NCBI RefSeq assembly: GCF_003340565.1
Contig: NZ_QPLK01000003.1
Location: forward strand, 124,001-188,000
Direction: 5' to 3'
DNA length: 64,000 nt
Source of the DNA: Rhodovulum sp. 12E13
GTDB taxonomy: Bacteria > Pseudomonadota > Alphaproteobacteria > Rhodobacterales > Rhodobacteraceae
In this document: in pieces, positions 33,643 to 40,650 of the stretch
How positions within the stretch are numbered: position 1 is the first letter of the stretch
Layout: the number at the start of each line of letters is the position of its first letter
Notes under the pieces: model-generated
What the model was told of the DNA's origin: nothing
Databases searched by the model: none
What the model saw: the letters and a program-made list of their open reading frames with translations, nothing else
Position numbers and translations under genes: made by a program

Positions 33643-34238
33643 CGCGCCACCCCCCGGCCGAGCCGTACCACGCGCCACGACGAGATCAGCCGCGACACGC
33701 CGTAGGGAATGCGCTCGGCTCCGATCCGCGCCTCGTGGCGATACTCGTAGTAGTAGGCCGCAAGCATCAGCACCGCGTGGGCGAGATCCTGCGGCACCAG
33801 GCCCCAGTCGGCGCCGAACCCTGCGGTGAAGGCCAGGCGCGCCCGCCCGCCGAAGGGGATCGTCGGCAGGCAGCCCGCCGCGCCCCTGAGTTCCGGCACA
33901 TGCGTGTCCTCGACCAGCCTGTAGCGTGCCGGGTCGACCGTCTCCGGCGCCCCGTCAGCCGCCACCAGAACGACCGAACCGACCGCGCTCACGGGCGCCA
34001 CCGGAAAGGTCTGCGCCTCCGGGCCCGTCCAGTCCTGCACCTCCAGCGCGAAGTCCCGCGCCAGCAGCGCCTTGCCGGTCCACGCCTCGACGGCCGCGAT
34101 GGCCGCGCGCAGATACGTCTCGAGGAGCGCATCCTCGAACCCGTCATCGGCAAATCCCGTGCCCAGTCGCAGATGGTCACGGAACTGCAATACCGGCAGC
34201 ACCTGCGTGGGCACCGCCGTCACTTCGGTCAGCATCAT
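33639..34238 (-). CDS. GTA head-tail connector (adaptor) protein (orfg6)
   Basis: A 199-aa connector protein, opening MMLTEVTAVPTQVLPVLQFR and DHLRLGTGFADDGFEDALLE, followed by TYLRAAIAAVEAWTGKALLA, FPVAPVSAVGSVVLVAADGA, VPQDLAHAVLMLAAYYYEYR and IPYGVSRLISSWRVVRLGRG. It joins the portal ring to the stopper. GGAGAG lies 5 bases before ATG 34238 and 8 before ATG 34235; either start is possible. A 64-base gap with a hairpin separates it from the capsid gene. Confidence 0.92.
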   Translation of the reverse strand: MMLTEVTAVPTQVLPVLQFRDHLRLGTGFADDGFEDALLETYLRAAIAAVEAWTGKALLARDFALEVQDWTGPEAQTFPVAPVSAVGSVVLVAADGAPETVDPARYRLVEDTHVPELRGAAGCLPTIPFGGRARLAFTAGFGADWGLVPQDLAHAVLMLAAYYYEYRHEARIGAERIPYGVSRLISSWRVVRLGRGVAR

Positions 34239-34264
34239 CCCATCTCTCCGCTCGCATCGTCGTC

Positions 34265-34294
34265 GGGCGCGGAGGCGAAACTGCCCCCGCGCCC
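34265..34294 (-). promoter_or_regulatory. Hairpin between GTA capsid and connector genes
   Basis: GGGCGCGG (34265-34272) pairs with CCGCGCCC (34287-34294); after one A-C mismatch three more pairs (GGC/GCC) close a 6-base loop. It lies 8 bases after the capsid stop on the message. It could slow transcription or protect the 3' end of the capsid message, raising capsid output over later genes. Confidence 0.5.
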
Positions 34295-34302
34295 CGGAGA
34301 GA

Positions 34303-35505
34303 TCAGGTCGCCGAGAAGCGCAGCACCTTGATCGCGGCAAAGTCCGTCACGTCCCCGCCCACGCGCTTGGTCGCGTAGAACAGCACGTTCGGCTTCGCCG
34401 AGAACGGGTCGCGCAGCACCCGGATGTCGGGGCGCTCGGCCACCGTGTAGCCCGCGTGGAAATCGCCGAAGGCGATTGCCGGCGCGTTCGTCGCGATCTC
34501 GGGCATGTCCTCGGCGATCAGAACGGGGTAGCCGAGCAGGCGCGCGGGCTCGCCCGCGCCGAGCCCGTCGGCCCACAGGAACCGGCCGTCATTGTCCTTC
34601 AGCCGGCGCACCGCACCGGCCGTCTTGGAGTTCATCACGAAGGCCGCATTGGCGCGGTAGGTGGCGCCGAGCGCATACACCAGGTCGATGAGCGCGTCGG
34701 CAGAGCCGAAATCGCCGTCTGCCCCCGAGGGGACGTAGCCGATCTCGCCCCAGGCCCAGGTCGCGTTGTCGGCGATGGTGTGGTCGAGGAAGCCGCGCGG
34801 CCGCCCCGAGCCGTTGCCGCCGATGAAGGCCGCCGCCTCGGCGCGGGCGAACTTCTCGGCAATGCGCGTGGCAAGCCAGGCGTCGATGTCGAAGGCGCTG
34901 TCGTCGAGCAGCCGCTGGCTGGCCTTGGGCATCGCCGAGAGTTCGTGCAGCGGGATCGAGATGCGCTCGATCGTCGGCGTGCCCGTCTCGGTCTGCGCCG
35001 CCGTCTCGTCAGCCCACCCGGTCTCGAGGGTGCCACGGTCGACCAGCACGTCATAGGCGCCCGCCTCGACGTTGACCACGTTGGCGATGGCGCGGATCGA
35101 GGCGGTGCTGTCAAGCACCGAGCGGATCGTCTCGGAGGTCACCGGGTCGACGAGGTAGCCGCCGTCGCCGGCCACCGCCGTCGACATGGCCTTCGCCTCG
35201 TAGTCGAGCCCACGCAGCGCATCGTCATCTCCCGAGCGCAGGTAGGCCTCGAAAGCCTTCACGTGCGGCGCGGCGAGGTCGTCGTGCTCGGGCGCGGCGA
35301 GGGCGGGGCGCCCCAGCGGCGCGGTCTTTCGGTCCAGCATGGTCAGTCGCTCTTCCTGTGTGTCGATCTTCTTCAGCGTTTCGGCCCGGAACGACCTGAA
35401 GTCGCTCAGAAAGCCTGTCAGCGCCGCGCGCAGGTCGGGGGCGCCGGCCCCCTTGGTCTCGGGCGCACCGGGCCCGCGCCCGTCCGGTCTGTCGGTCGTG
35501 CTCAT
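34303..35505 (-). CDS. GTA major capsid protein, HK97 family (orfg5)
   Basis: A 400-aa HK97-fold capsid protein. The first 100 residues form the prohead scaffolding domain (coiled-coil ALTGFLSDFRSFRAETLKKI). The shell part begins near LDYEAKAMSTAVAGDGGYLV and includes DPVTSETIRSVLDSTASIRA, KASQRLLDDSAFDIDAWLAT, AAAFIGGNGSGRPRGFLDHT and GYPVLIAEDMPEIATNAPAI. The prohead protease encoded upstream should remove the N-terminal domain. ATG at 35505 is preceded by GAGGAACCG. The gap to the protease gene is 64 bases. Confidence 0.96.
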   Translation of the reverse strand: MSTTDRPDGRGPGAPETKGAGAPDLRAALTGFLSDFRSFRAETLKKIDTQEERLTMLDRKTAPLGRPALAAPEHDDLAAPHVKAFEAYLRSGDDDALRGLDYEAKAMSTAVAGDGGYLVDPVTSETIRSVLDSTASIRAIANVVNVEAGAYDVLVDRGTLETGWADETAAQTETGTPTIERISIPLHELSAMPKASQRLLDDSAFDIDAWLATRIAEKFARAEAAAFIGGNGSGRPRGFLDHTIADNATWAWGEIGYVPSGADGDFGSADALIDLVYALGATYRANAAFVMNSKTAGAVRRLKDNDGRFLWADGLGAGEPARLLGYPVLIAEDMPEIATNAPAIAFGDFHAGYTVAERPDIRVLRDPFSAKPNVLFYATKRVGGDVTDFAAIKVLRFSAT

Positions 35506-35569
35506 CGGTTCCTCGATTGTCGTGGTTGTCCGGTTCGTTGCTGTCCGGTCGGCGGATGCCCTGGCCGCG

Positions 35570-36139
35570 TCAGCCCGCGCCCATCTCCTGGCGGACGGCC
35601 TCGATGGCCGCGACCAGTTCGTGCAGCGGGTCGCCGCAAGGCTCTTCGTCCTTGCGCCCGACCCGTGCCTCGGCAAGCATCGGAAAGGTCACGAGAGAGA
35701 CCTCCCAGAGCTCTATCTCGTGCAAGAGGCGCCGCCCTTCGCGGTCCCGCTCCGCCCGCTTCGTGCGGTAGCCGATCGACAGCCCGTCGATCGCGCCCGC
35801 CTCGACCAGCGCAGCCGCCTCGCGGCCCCGCGCCACATCGCGCAGGAGCCGTCCGCGCACGAACAGGCCGCGCCGGTCCTCCCGCACCTCGTCCCAGACG
35901 CCGATGGGCTGGGCCGGGTCGTGCTGCCAGAGCATCTTCACCTTCCGCCCCTCGCCCTTGAGCTGCGCAAGCGAGGCGGCATAGGCGCCGGGCTGGACGA
36001 CGTCGCCGCTCCGGTCGGGATGACCGAAGAGCGAGGCGTAGCCTTCCACCTTCATGCCGTCGACGAGCGACAGTCCTGCCTTCGTCTGGCAGTATTTCAC
36101 CTCCAGCCCGGTCTCGCCCGGGCCATTCGCGGTCGTCAT
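35570..36139 (-). CDS. GTA prohead protease, HK97 family (orfg4)
   Basis: A 189-aa protease. The HK97 family catalytic pair is visible: histidine 73 in MLWQHDPAQPIG and serine 121 in AIDGLSIGYR. Other family runs are VEGYASLFGHPDRSGDVVQP and LHEIELWEVSLVTFPMLAEA. It matures the capsid. ATG at 36139 overlaps the portal stop by 4 bases, leaving no room for the small gene (orfg3.5) found between them in R. capsulatus. Confidence 0.95.
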   Translation of the reverse strand: MTTANGPGETGLEVKYCQTKAGLSLVDGMKVEGYASLFGHPDRSGDVVQPGAYAASLAQLKGEGRKVKMLWQHDPAQPIGVWDEVREDRRGLFVRGRLLRDVARGREAAALVEAGAIDGLSIGYRTKRAERDREGRRLLHEIELWEVSLVTFPMLAEARVGRKDEEPCGDPLHELVAAIEAVRQEMGAG

Positions 36140-37392
36140 GATGCGTCCCCTTCCATCTGAGCCGGCAGCCCCAACAGCGCCCGCTTCTCCGCGTCCGTCA
36201 GAAAGTCGGCCTCGCCGATCCGCCGCCACATCGCCTCGCGTTCCGAACCGAGCGCGGGCACCAGGTCGAGGTCCGGCTTGAGCTCCACCGCCTGGTCGGG
36301 AACGAAACGCCCAAGCCAGGCCGAAAGAGCCGCCATCGCGCGAGACGCCAGCGGCAGAACGGTCAGGCGATAGAAGGCGCGATTGGCCTCCTGATAGTTG
36401 GCGTAAGTCGCGTCGCCGGGAATGCCGAGCAGCATCGGCGGCACGCCGAAGGCGGTGGCGATCTCCCGCGCCGCCGCCTCCTTGGTCTTCTGAAACTCCA
36501 TGTCCGACGGCGAGAAGCCCATCGGCTTCCAGTCGAGCCCGCCCTCCAGCAGCATCGGCCGCCCGGCATTGCGCGCGCCCTGATGGTGCTGCTCCATCTC
36601 TGCGAGAAGCCGGTCGTATTGCTCGGGCGTCAGCGTGCCCGCCCCGTCCTCGCCGCTGTAGACGATCGCACCCGAGGGCCGGGCGGCGTTGTCGAGCAGC
36701 GCCTTCGACCAGCGCGAGGCGGCGTTGTGAACGTCGACCGCCTGCGCCGCGGCGCGCAGGGGCGAGAGCCCGTAATGGTCGTCCTGCGGGTGAAAGCTGC
36801 GCAGGTGGCAGATCGGCGGCACCTCGCCCGTCATGGCAAAACGGTGAGTCCTTGCGCCTACGGTGTAATCGTAGGCCACGGGCCAGCCATCGGCCCCCGG
36901 CACCACGGTCATCCGGTCCGAGCGCAGGACATGCAGCTCGACCGGCAGCCCTGCGCCGCCGACGGCCTCGACATAGCCGTCGCCGGTCAGGAGGAGCTGA
37001 GCGAACAGGGCCTCGAGCAGTTCCGCGCGCCCCTGCCCGGCATTGGGCCGCCGGATCAGGTCGAGCACCGGGTGCGTCTCGTAGCGCGCCGTCCTGTCCT
37101 GGCAGACGAGCGGCAGCGCCGCCGCCGCCTCGGCCACCAGCTTCACCGCGCGAAAGCCCACAGGATTGCCAACGAAGCCGGCGCGCGTCAGCGTCGCCAC
37201 GTCGCGCGCCGACCAGACCGGCCGCCCCGCACCCGCTGCCGCCGCCGCGACCGCCCCCGTCGCCGAGGCCTTGCGGCCACGGTAGGGCACCGCCCGCACC
37301 GGCACCGGCGGCGCCGCGCCGGCCTCCGGGGCACCCGGCTGCTTCTTGTCCCCGTGCGGCGCCGCGCGGCGCCAAGGCAAGCTCCATCCCAT
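36136..37392 (-). CDS. GTA portal protein, HK97 family (orfg3)
   Basis: A 418-aa portal protein: FVGNPVGFRAVKLVAEAAAA, PVLDLIRRPNAGQGRAELLE, LLLTGDGYVEAVGGAGLPVE, ICHLRSFHPQDDHYGLSPLR and GVPPMLLGIPGDATYANYQE. It forms the dodecameric ring through which DNA is packed and released. ATG at 37392 with AAGGAG 8 bases upstream is preferred to the in-frame start at 37449. A 162-base gap with a strong hairpin separates it from the terminase gene. Confidence 0.95.
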   Translation of the reverse strand: MGWSLPWRRAAPHGDKKQPGAPEAGAAPPVPVRAVPYRGRKASATGAVAAAAAGAGRPVWSARDVATLTRAGFVGNPVGFRAVKLVAEAAAALPLVCQDRTARYETHPVLDLIRRPNAGQGRAELLEALFAQLLLTGDGYVEAVGGAGLPVELHVLRSDRMTVVPGADGWPVAYDYTVGARTHRFAMTGEVPPICHLRSFHPQDDHYGLSPLRAAAQAVDVHNAASRWSKALLDNAARPSGAIVYSGEDGAGTLTPEQYDRLLAEMEQHHQGARNAGRPMLLEGGLDWKPMGFSPSDMEFQKTKEAAAREIATAFGVPPMLLGIPGDATYANYQEANRAFYRLTVLPLASRAMAALSAWLGRFVPDQAVELKPDLDLVPALGSEREAMWRRIGEADFLTDAEKRALLGLPAQMEGDAS

Positions 37393-37452
37393 CCGCTCTC
37401 TCCTTCGTCGCCGGCCTTCCGGCCGCGGTCCCCGCGAGGCGCACGCCACCCG

Positions 37453-37478
37453 GCCCCCTGCCGGGCTCGGCAGGGGGC
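37453..37478 (-). promoter_or_regulatory. Strong hairpin between GTA terminase and portal genes
   Basis: GCCCCCTGCCG (37453-37463) pairs perfectly, 11 bp, with CGGCAGGGGGC (37468-37478) over the loop GGCT. It lies in the longest gap of the cluster, 77 bases after the terminase stop and 60 before the portal start. No T run follows. It may be a processing or attenuation site. Confidence 0.5.
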
Positions 37479-37554
37479 GGGCCGGAAGGGGCGGAGGCGT
37501 GCCCTCGGGCCGCGCTCCGCTCTGCCTTCGCCTCGAGTGTCGGTCAGTCGCCGT

Positions 37555-38985
37555 TCACCGCTCGAGCGACCGGATGCCGGGATCGCGCATCCGCCGCACG
37601 GGCAGGATCATCAGTTCCGTCAGCGCCCAGACGAGCGCGTCCAGCCGGTCGGGGCTGCCTGTGCCCTCGTAGCCCTGCAGGGTCATCCGGCACATCTGGT
37701 CCTCCAGCTCGCCCAGCCCCGGCAGGTGCTTCACCCGCCCCTGCTCGTAGAGCGCAGCGACCGGCTCGGCCCGCATCGCCTTCGACCGCGTGGCGTGAAC
37801 CGCGCGGTAGGGCAGCGTCGGATCGAACTGGTCGAGCACCTGCTTGACCATGTCGCCCCCCTGATTGACCTCCGCCACCAGCCGGTCGGCGCCCCAGCGA
37901 TCCATCGCCGCCACGGCACGATGCGCCCAGGCCGAGGGCGACGCGCCGGCGAGGCTCAGATCCTCCAGCACCCAGCCCACCCAGTCGCGCGGCGGTCCCT
38001 CCATCTTCACGCCCGCCACGACGATGCCGCACAGGTCCGACGCCGTCCTGCCGGTCGCCGGGGGATCGACGGCGACCACGATCCGGTCGAGCTCGGGCGC
38101 TTCGCGCACCGAGGCTGCCTCGAGCGTGGCGAGCGACCACAGCGCCCCCTCGGCCTCGTCGAGCAATTCTCCGTCGAGCTCCTGCCGGCCGAGCCGCGTG
38201 CCGCCGTAGCGCGCCCGAACCTCCTCGAGGAACGACTCTGCCAGATGCGCCCGGTTCGCCTCGGTCGGGGCATGGGTCACCGCCGTCGAGGGCAGGTGCA
38301 CCAGCCGTTTCAGCGCCGCCACGTTGCGCGGCGTCGTCGTCACGCAGGCCCGCGGGTCCGTGCCGAGGCGCAACGCGAACTGCAGCATGTCCCATGCTGC
38401 TTCCGGCCGCGGCCACTTGGCCAGCTCGTCGGCCCAGGCAGCGTCGAACTGCGGGCCGCGCAGGCTTTCGGCGTCGCGCGCCGAAAAGATCTGCGCCTGC
38501 GCGCCGTTGGGCCATTCCAGCCGTCGCCGCGTCGCATGCCAGCGCGGGCGCCGATCCGGCGGCGTGCAGGCGACGATTCCGCTCTCGCCGAACACCATCA
38601 CGTCGCGCGCCTGGTCGAGCGTCTCGCCCACCAGCGCCACCCGGCGCGCCGCACCCGGCGCCTCGGGCGTGCCGCCCTCGACCATCCGGCGCACCCATTC
38701 GGCGCCCGCGCGGGTCTTGCCGGCGCCGCGCCCCCCCAGCACCACCCAGGTGCGCCAGTCACCGGCGGGAGGCAACTGGTGCGGCAGGGCCCAGACCTCG
38801 AAGAGCCAGGGGAGCGCCGTTACCGCGGCGTCGCCCAGCCCCTCGAGAAAGGCACGCTCACGCTCCGGCGGTCCGGAGGCGAGCCAGACGGCGGCACACC
38901 TCGCTTCGCGCGGCGTCGAGATCGAGCGACAGCCCCGAACGCTCGTCGCCCGCTCCGGTTCCGTCCCGCCCGCCTCTGGCGCCAT
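37555..38985 (-). CDS. GTA terminase large subunit (orfg2)
   Basis: A 476-aa packaging motor. The ATPase has Walker A GGRGAGKT (residues 84-91), preceded by the adenine-motif glutamine in ALPHQLPPAGDW, and Walker B AAWADELAKW near 185. The nuclease domain begins VVAVDPPATG (Asp near 307) and ends DRLDALVWALTELM. It drives headful packaging of host DNA. The only usable start is ATG 38985 (GAGGGG upstream), so the first 43 codons overlap the end of orfg1 in another frame. An unusual start codon further in cannot be excluded. Confidence 0.94.
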   Translation of the reverse strand: MAPEAGGTEPERATSVRGCRSISTPREARCAAVWLASGPPERERAFLEGLGDAAVTALPWLFEVWALPHQLPPAGDWRTWVVLGGRGAGKTRAGAEWVRRMVEGGTPEAPGAARRVALVGETLDQARDVMVFGESGIVACTPPDRRPRWHATRRRLEWPNGAQAQIFSARDAESLRGPQFDAAWADELAKWPRPEAAWDMLQFALRLGTDPRACVTTTPRNVAALKRLVHLPSTAVTHAPTEANRAHLAESFLEEVRARYGGTRLGRQELDGELLDEAEGALWSLATLEAASVREAPELDRIVVAVDPPATGRTASDLCGIVVAGVKMEGPPRDWVGWVLEDLSLAGASPSAWAHRAVAAMDRWGADRLVAEVNQGGDMVKQVLDQFDPTLPYRAVHATRSKAMRAEPVAALYEQGRVKHLPGLGELEDQMCRMTLQGYEGTGSPDRLDALVWALTELMILPVRRMRDPGIRSLER

Positions 38986-39196
38986 GCAGCTTCCCCTCGT
39001 CCTCGGCCATGCGTGCCACCGCCCGGGCGAGCTCGGTCACGACGGGCTTGAGCCGCTTGGCCTGCGCCGTCCTGCCCGCCCGCACCTCCGCGAGCAGCGT
39101 TGCCAGCTCGTCGCGAAAGGTCTCGAACACGTCTCGCGCCGCGGCCAGCTCGGCCTCTACGCGCTGCGCTGCCTGGTCGCGTTCGCTATCCGACAT
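38858..39196 (-). CDS. GTA small terminase subunit-like protein (orfg1)
   Basis: A 112-aa protein, largely helical: DSERDQAAQRVEAELAAARD, VFETFRDELATLLAEVRAGR and AKRLKPVVTELARAVARMAE. It matches the first gene of rhodobacterial GTA clusters, which acts as a small terminase subunit with little DNA sequence specificity, in line with near-random packaging. GGAGG lies 5 bases before ATG 39196. It overlaps orfg2 by 128 bases. Confidence 0.85.
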   Translation of the reverse strand: MSDSERDQAAQRVEAELAAARDVFETFRDELATLLAEVRAGRTAQAKRLKPVVTELARAVARMAEDEGKLHGARGGRDGTGAGDERSGLSLDLDAARSEVCRRLARLRTAGA

Positions 39197-39250
39197 CCAG
39201 CCTCCGCCATCTCCGCCGCGTCGCCAGGCACCTCAGTCCCGCTCAGCCGC

Positions 39251-39273
39251 GCAATTCGAAGGATCGTTATTGC
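39251..39273 (-). promoter_or_regulatory. Candidate GTA promoter region: AT-rich dyad GCAAT-N13-ATTGC
   Basis: The only AT-rich patch in the 147 bases between the mltG terminator and the first GTA gene. Perfect 5-base arms (39251-39255 and 39269-39273) are 13 bases apart, a spacing suited to a dimeric regulator. GTA promoters in this family depend on the activator GafA and phosphorelays; whether this is its site is inference. Confidence 0.35.
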
Positions 39274-39343
39274 ACGGCGCCACGGGCACGCTGCCCCCGG
39301 AGAGCCATGCGCGCGTCCGGACACCACCGACGCGCCGGGAACG

Positions 39344-39374
39344 AAAAAGGCGGCTCACCCCGAAGGTGGCCGCC
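39344..39374 (-). terminator. Intrinsic terminator downstream of mltG
   Basis: Read on the minus strand, GGCGGC-CACC-TTCGG-GGTG-A-GCCGCC forms a 10-bp stem with one bulge and is followed directly by TTTTT. It lies 113 bases after the mltG stop and ahead of the GTA cluster, so it separates the fab/mltG transcript from the GTA operon. Confidence 0.8.
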
Positions 39375-39486
39375 TGCCTACTTTTCCCATCTTGCCCTTT
39401 TTCTACCGAAGAGCGTTCGCGGAGTCAAGCGCTAAATCCAGGGTTGTGCAGAGCCCCCCGTACGCGCCGCTTACCGATCGCCAACA

Positions 39487-40650
39487 TTACTCTCCGGCGG
39501 CCTCGCGACGCTCCGCCTCGATGACCCGCCAGCGCGCCACGTTCTCGTTGTGCTCCGCCAGCGTCACCGCGAACGCATGCCCCCCTGTGCCGTCCGCCAC
39601 GAAGAAGATGTAGTCGCTCTCCACCGGGTTGAGCGTGGCGGCAATGCTCTCCCGCCCAGGGTTGGCAATCGGCGTCGGCGGCAGCCCCTCGATGACGTAG
39701 GTATTCCACGGCGTCGCCGCGCGCAATTCGCTCTGCCGAAGGCCACGCCCCAGCGTGCCCCGCCCTTCCGTCACGCCGTAGATCACCGTCGGGTCGGTCT
39801 GCAGCCGCATCCCGTCGCGCAGCCGGTTGACGAAGACGCTCGCCACCAGCGGCCGCTCCTCGGGCTGGGCCGTCTCCTTCTCCACGATCGAGGCAAGGAT
39901 CAGCGCCTCTTCCGGGCTCTCGAGCGGCAGCCCGTCCTGCCGGGCCGCCCACAGGTCCGACAGGATACGCTCCTGCCGCGCCTGCATCTCGGCGATCAGC
40001 GCCGCCTTGTCGTCGCCCGGGCGCACCTCGTAGCTGTCGGGCGCCAGGCTGCCCTCGGCAGGAATCTCCTCGACACCACCGCTCAGCAGGTCGAGCGCCC
40101 GCAGGCTCTCCACCACCTGCCAGCTCGTCACCCCCTCGGCCAGCGTCACCCGGAACCGCGTGCCGGGCTGCTCCAGTTCGGCGAGGTAGGCCGCTGGCGG
40201 CTCCTCATCGGCGGGCGTGAACCGAACGACCTCCTCGAAGGTCTGCGTCGCGGGGTCGAGTTCGCGCACCAGCACCTCGGCCGTCGTCACCCCGATGCGA
40301 AAGTTCACCTCCGTCCCGCAGGTGCTTCGCCCGCTCTCGGTAATGGCGGCGACGATCTCCTCCATCGAGGCGCCCGGCTCGACCATGAAACTGCCCGCCT
40401 TCAGCAGGCCCGACCGCTCGGTATAGTCGGCCCCCAGCCGGAACAGGGTCGGGTTCGAGATCGCGCCCTGCTCGGCCAGCTGCCGCGAGACCTGCGACAT
40501 CGTCGAGCCCGGCGCCACCTCCACGCAGATCGCCTGCGCCAGCGGCCCCGGGCCACGATACTGCGCCTGCCCCCAGGCAAGGATCCCGGCGAGTGCCAGC
40601 AGCAGCGGGATCAGCAAGGTCAGCGCGTTCGAGGCGAGCGCCCGCGCCAT
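39487..40650 (-). CDS. mltG: Endolytic transglycosylase MltG
   Basis: A 387-aa YceG-like protein. An N-terminal membrane helix (about residues 8-28) is followed by a LysM-like region (VEVAPGSTMSQVSRQLAEQG). The catalytic part has ILASIVEKETAQPEERPLVA with the active glutamate in VEKET, then VFVNRLRDGMRLQTDPTVIY, ATPWNTYVIEGLPPTPIANP and SDYIFFVADGTGGHAFAVTL. It cuts nascent peptidoglycan strands. ATG at 40650 shares one base with the fabF stop (TGATG), so it is coupled to fabF; an in-frame ATG 12 bases upstream is less likely. It ends the fab operon. Confidence 0.95.
   Translation of the reverse strand: MARALASNALTLLIPLLLALAGILAWGQAQYRGPGPLAQAICVEVAPGSTMSQVSRQLAEQGAISNPTLFRLGADYTERSGLLKAGSFMVEPGASMEEIVAAITESGRSTCGTEVNFRIGVTTAEVLVRELDPATQTFEEVVRFTPADEEPPAAYLAELEQPGTRFRVTLAEGVTSWQVVESLRALDLLSGGVEEIPAEGSLAPDSYEVRPGDDKAALIAEMQARQERILSDLWAARQDGLPLESPEEALILASIVEKETAQPEERPLVASVFVNRLRDGMRLQTDPTVIYGVTEGRGTLGRGLRQSELRAATPWNTYVIEGLPPTPIANPGRESIAATLNPVESDYIFFVADGTGGHAFAVTLAEHNENVARWRVIEAERREAAGE

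Noticed and set aside
24225-39196. Considered as an ordinary prophage
   Set aside because: No integrase, repressor, replication or lysis genes and no attachment-site repeats were seen at the borders; gene order and the megatron, gp10 and DUF2793 proteins are those of a GTA.
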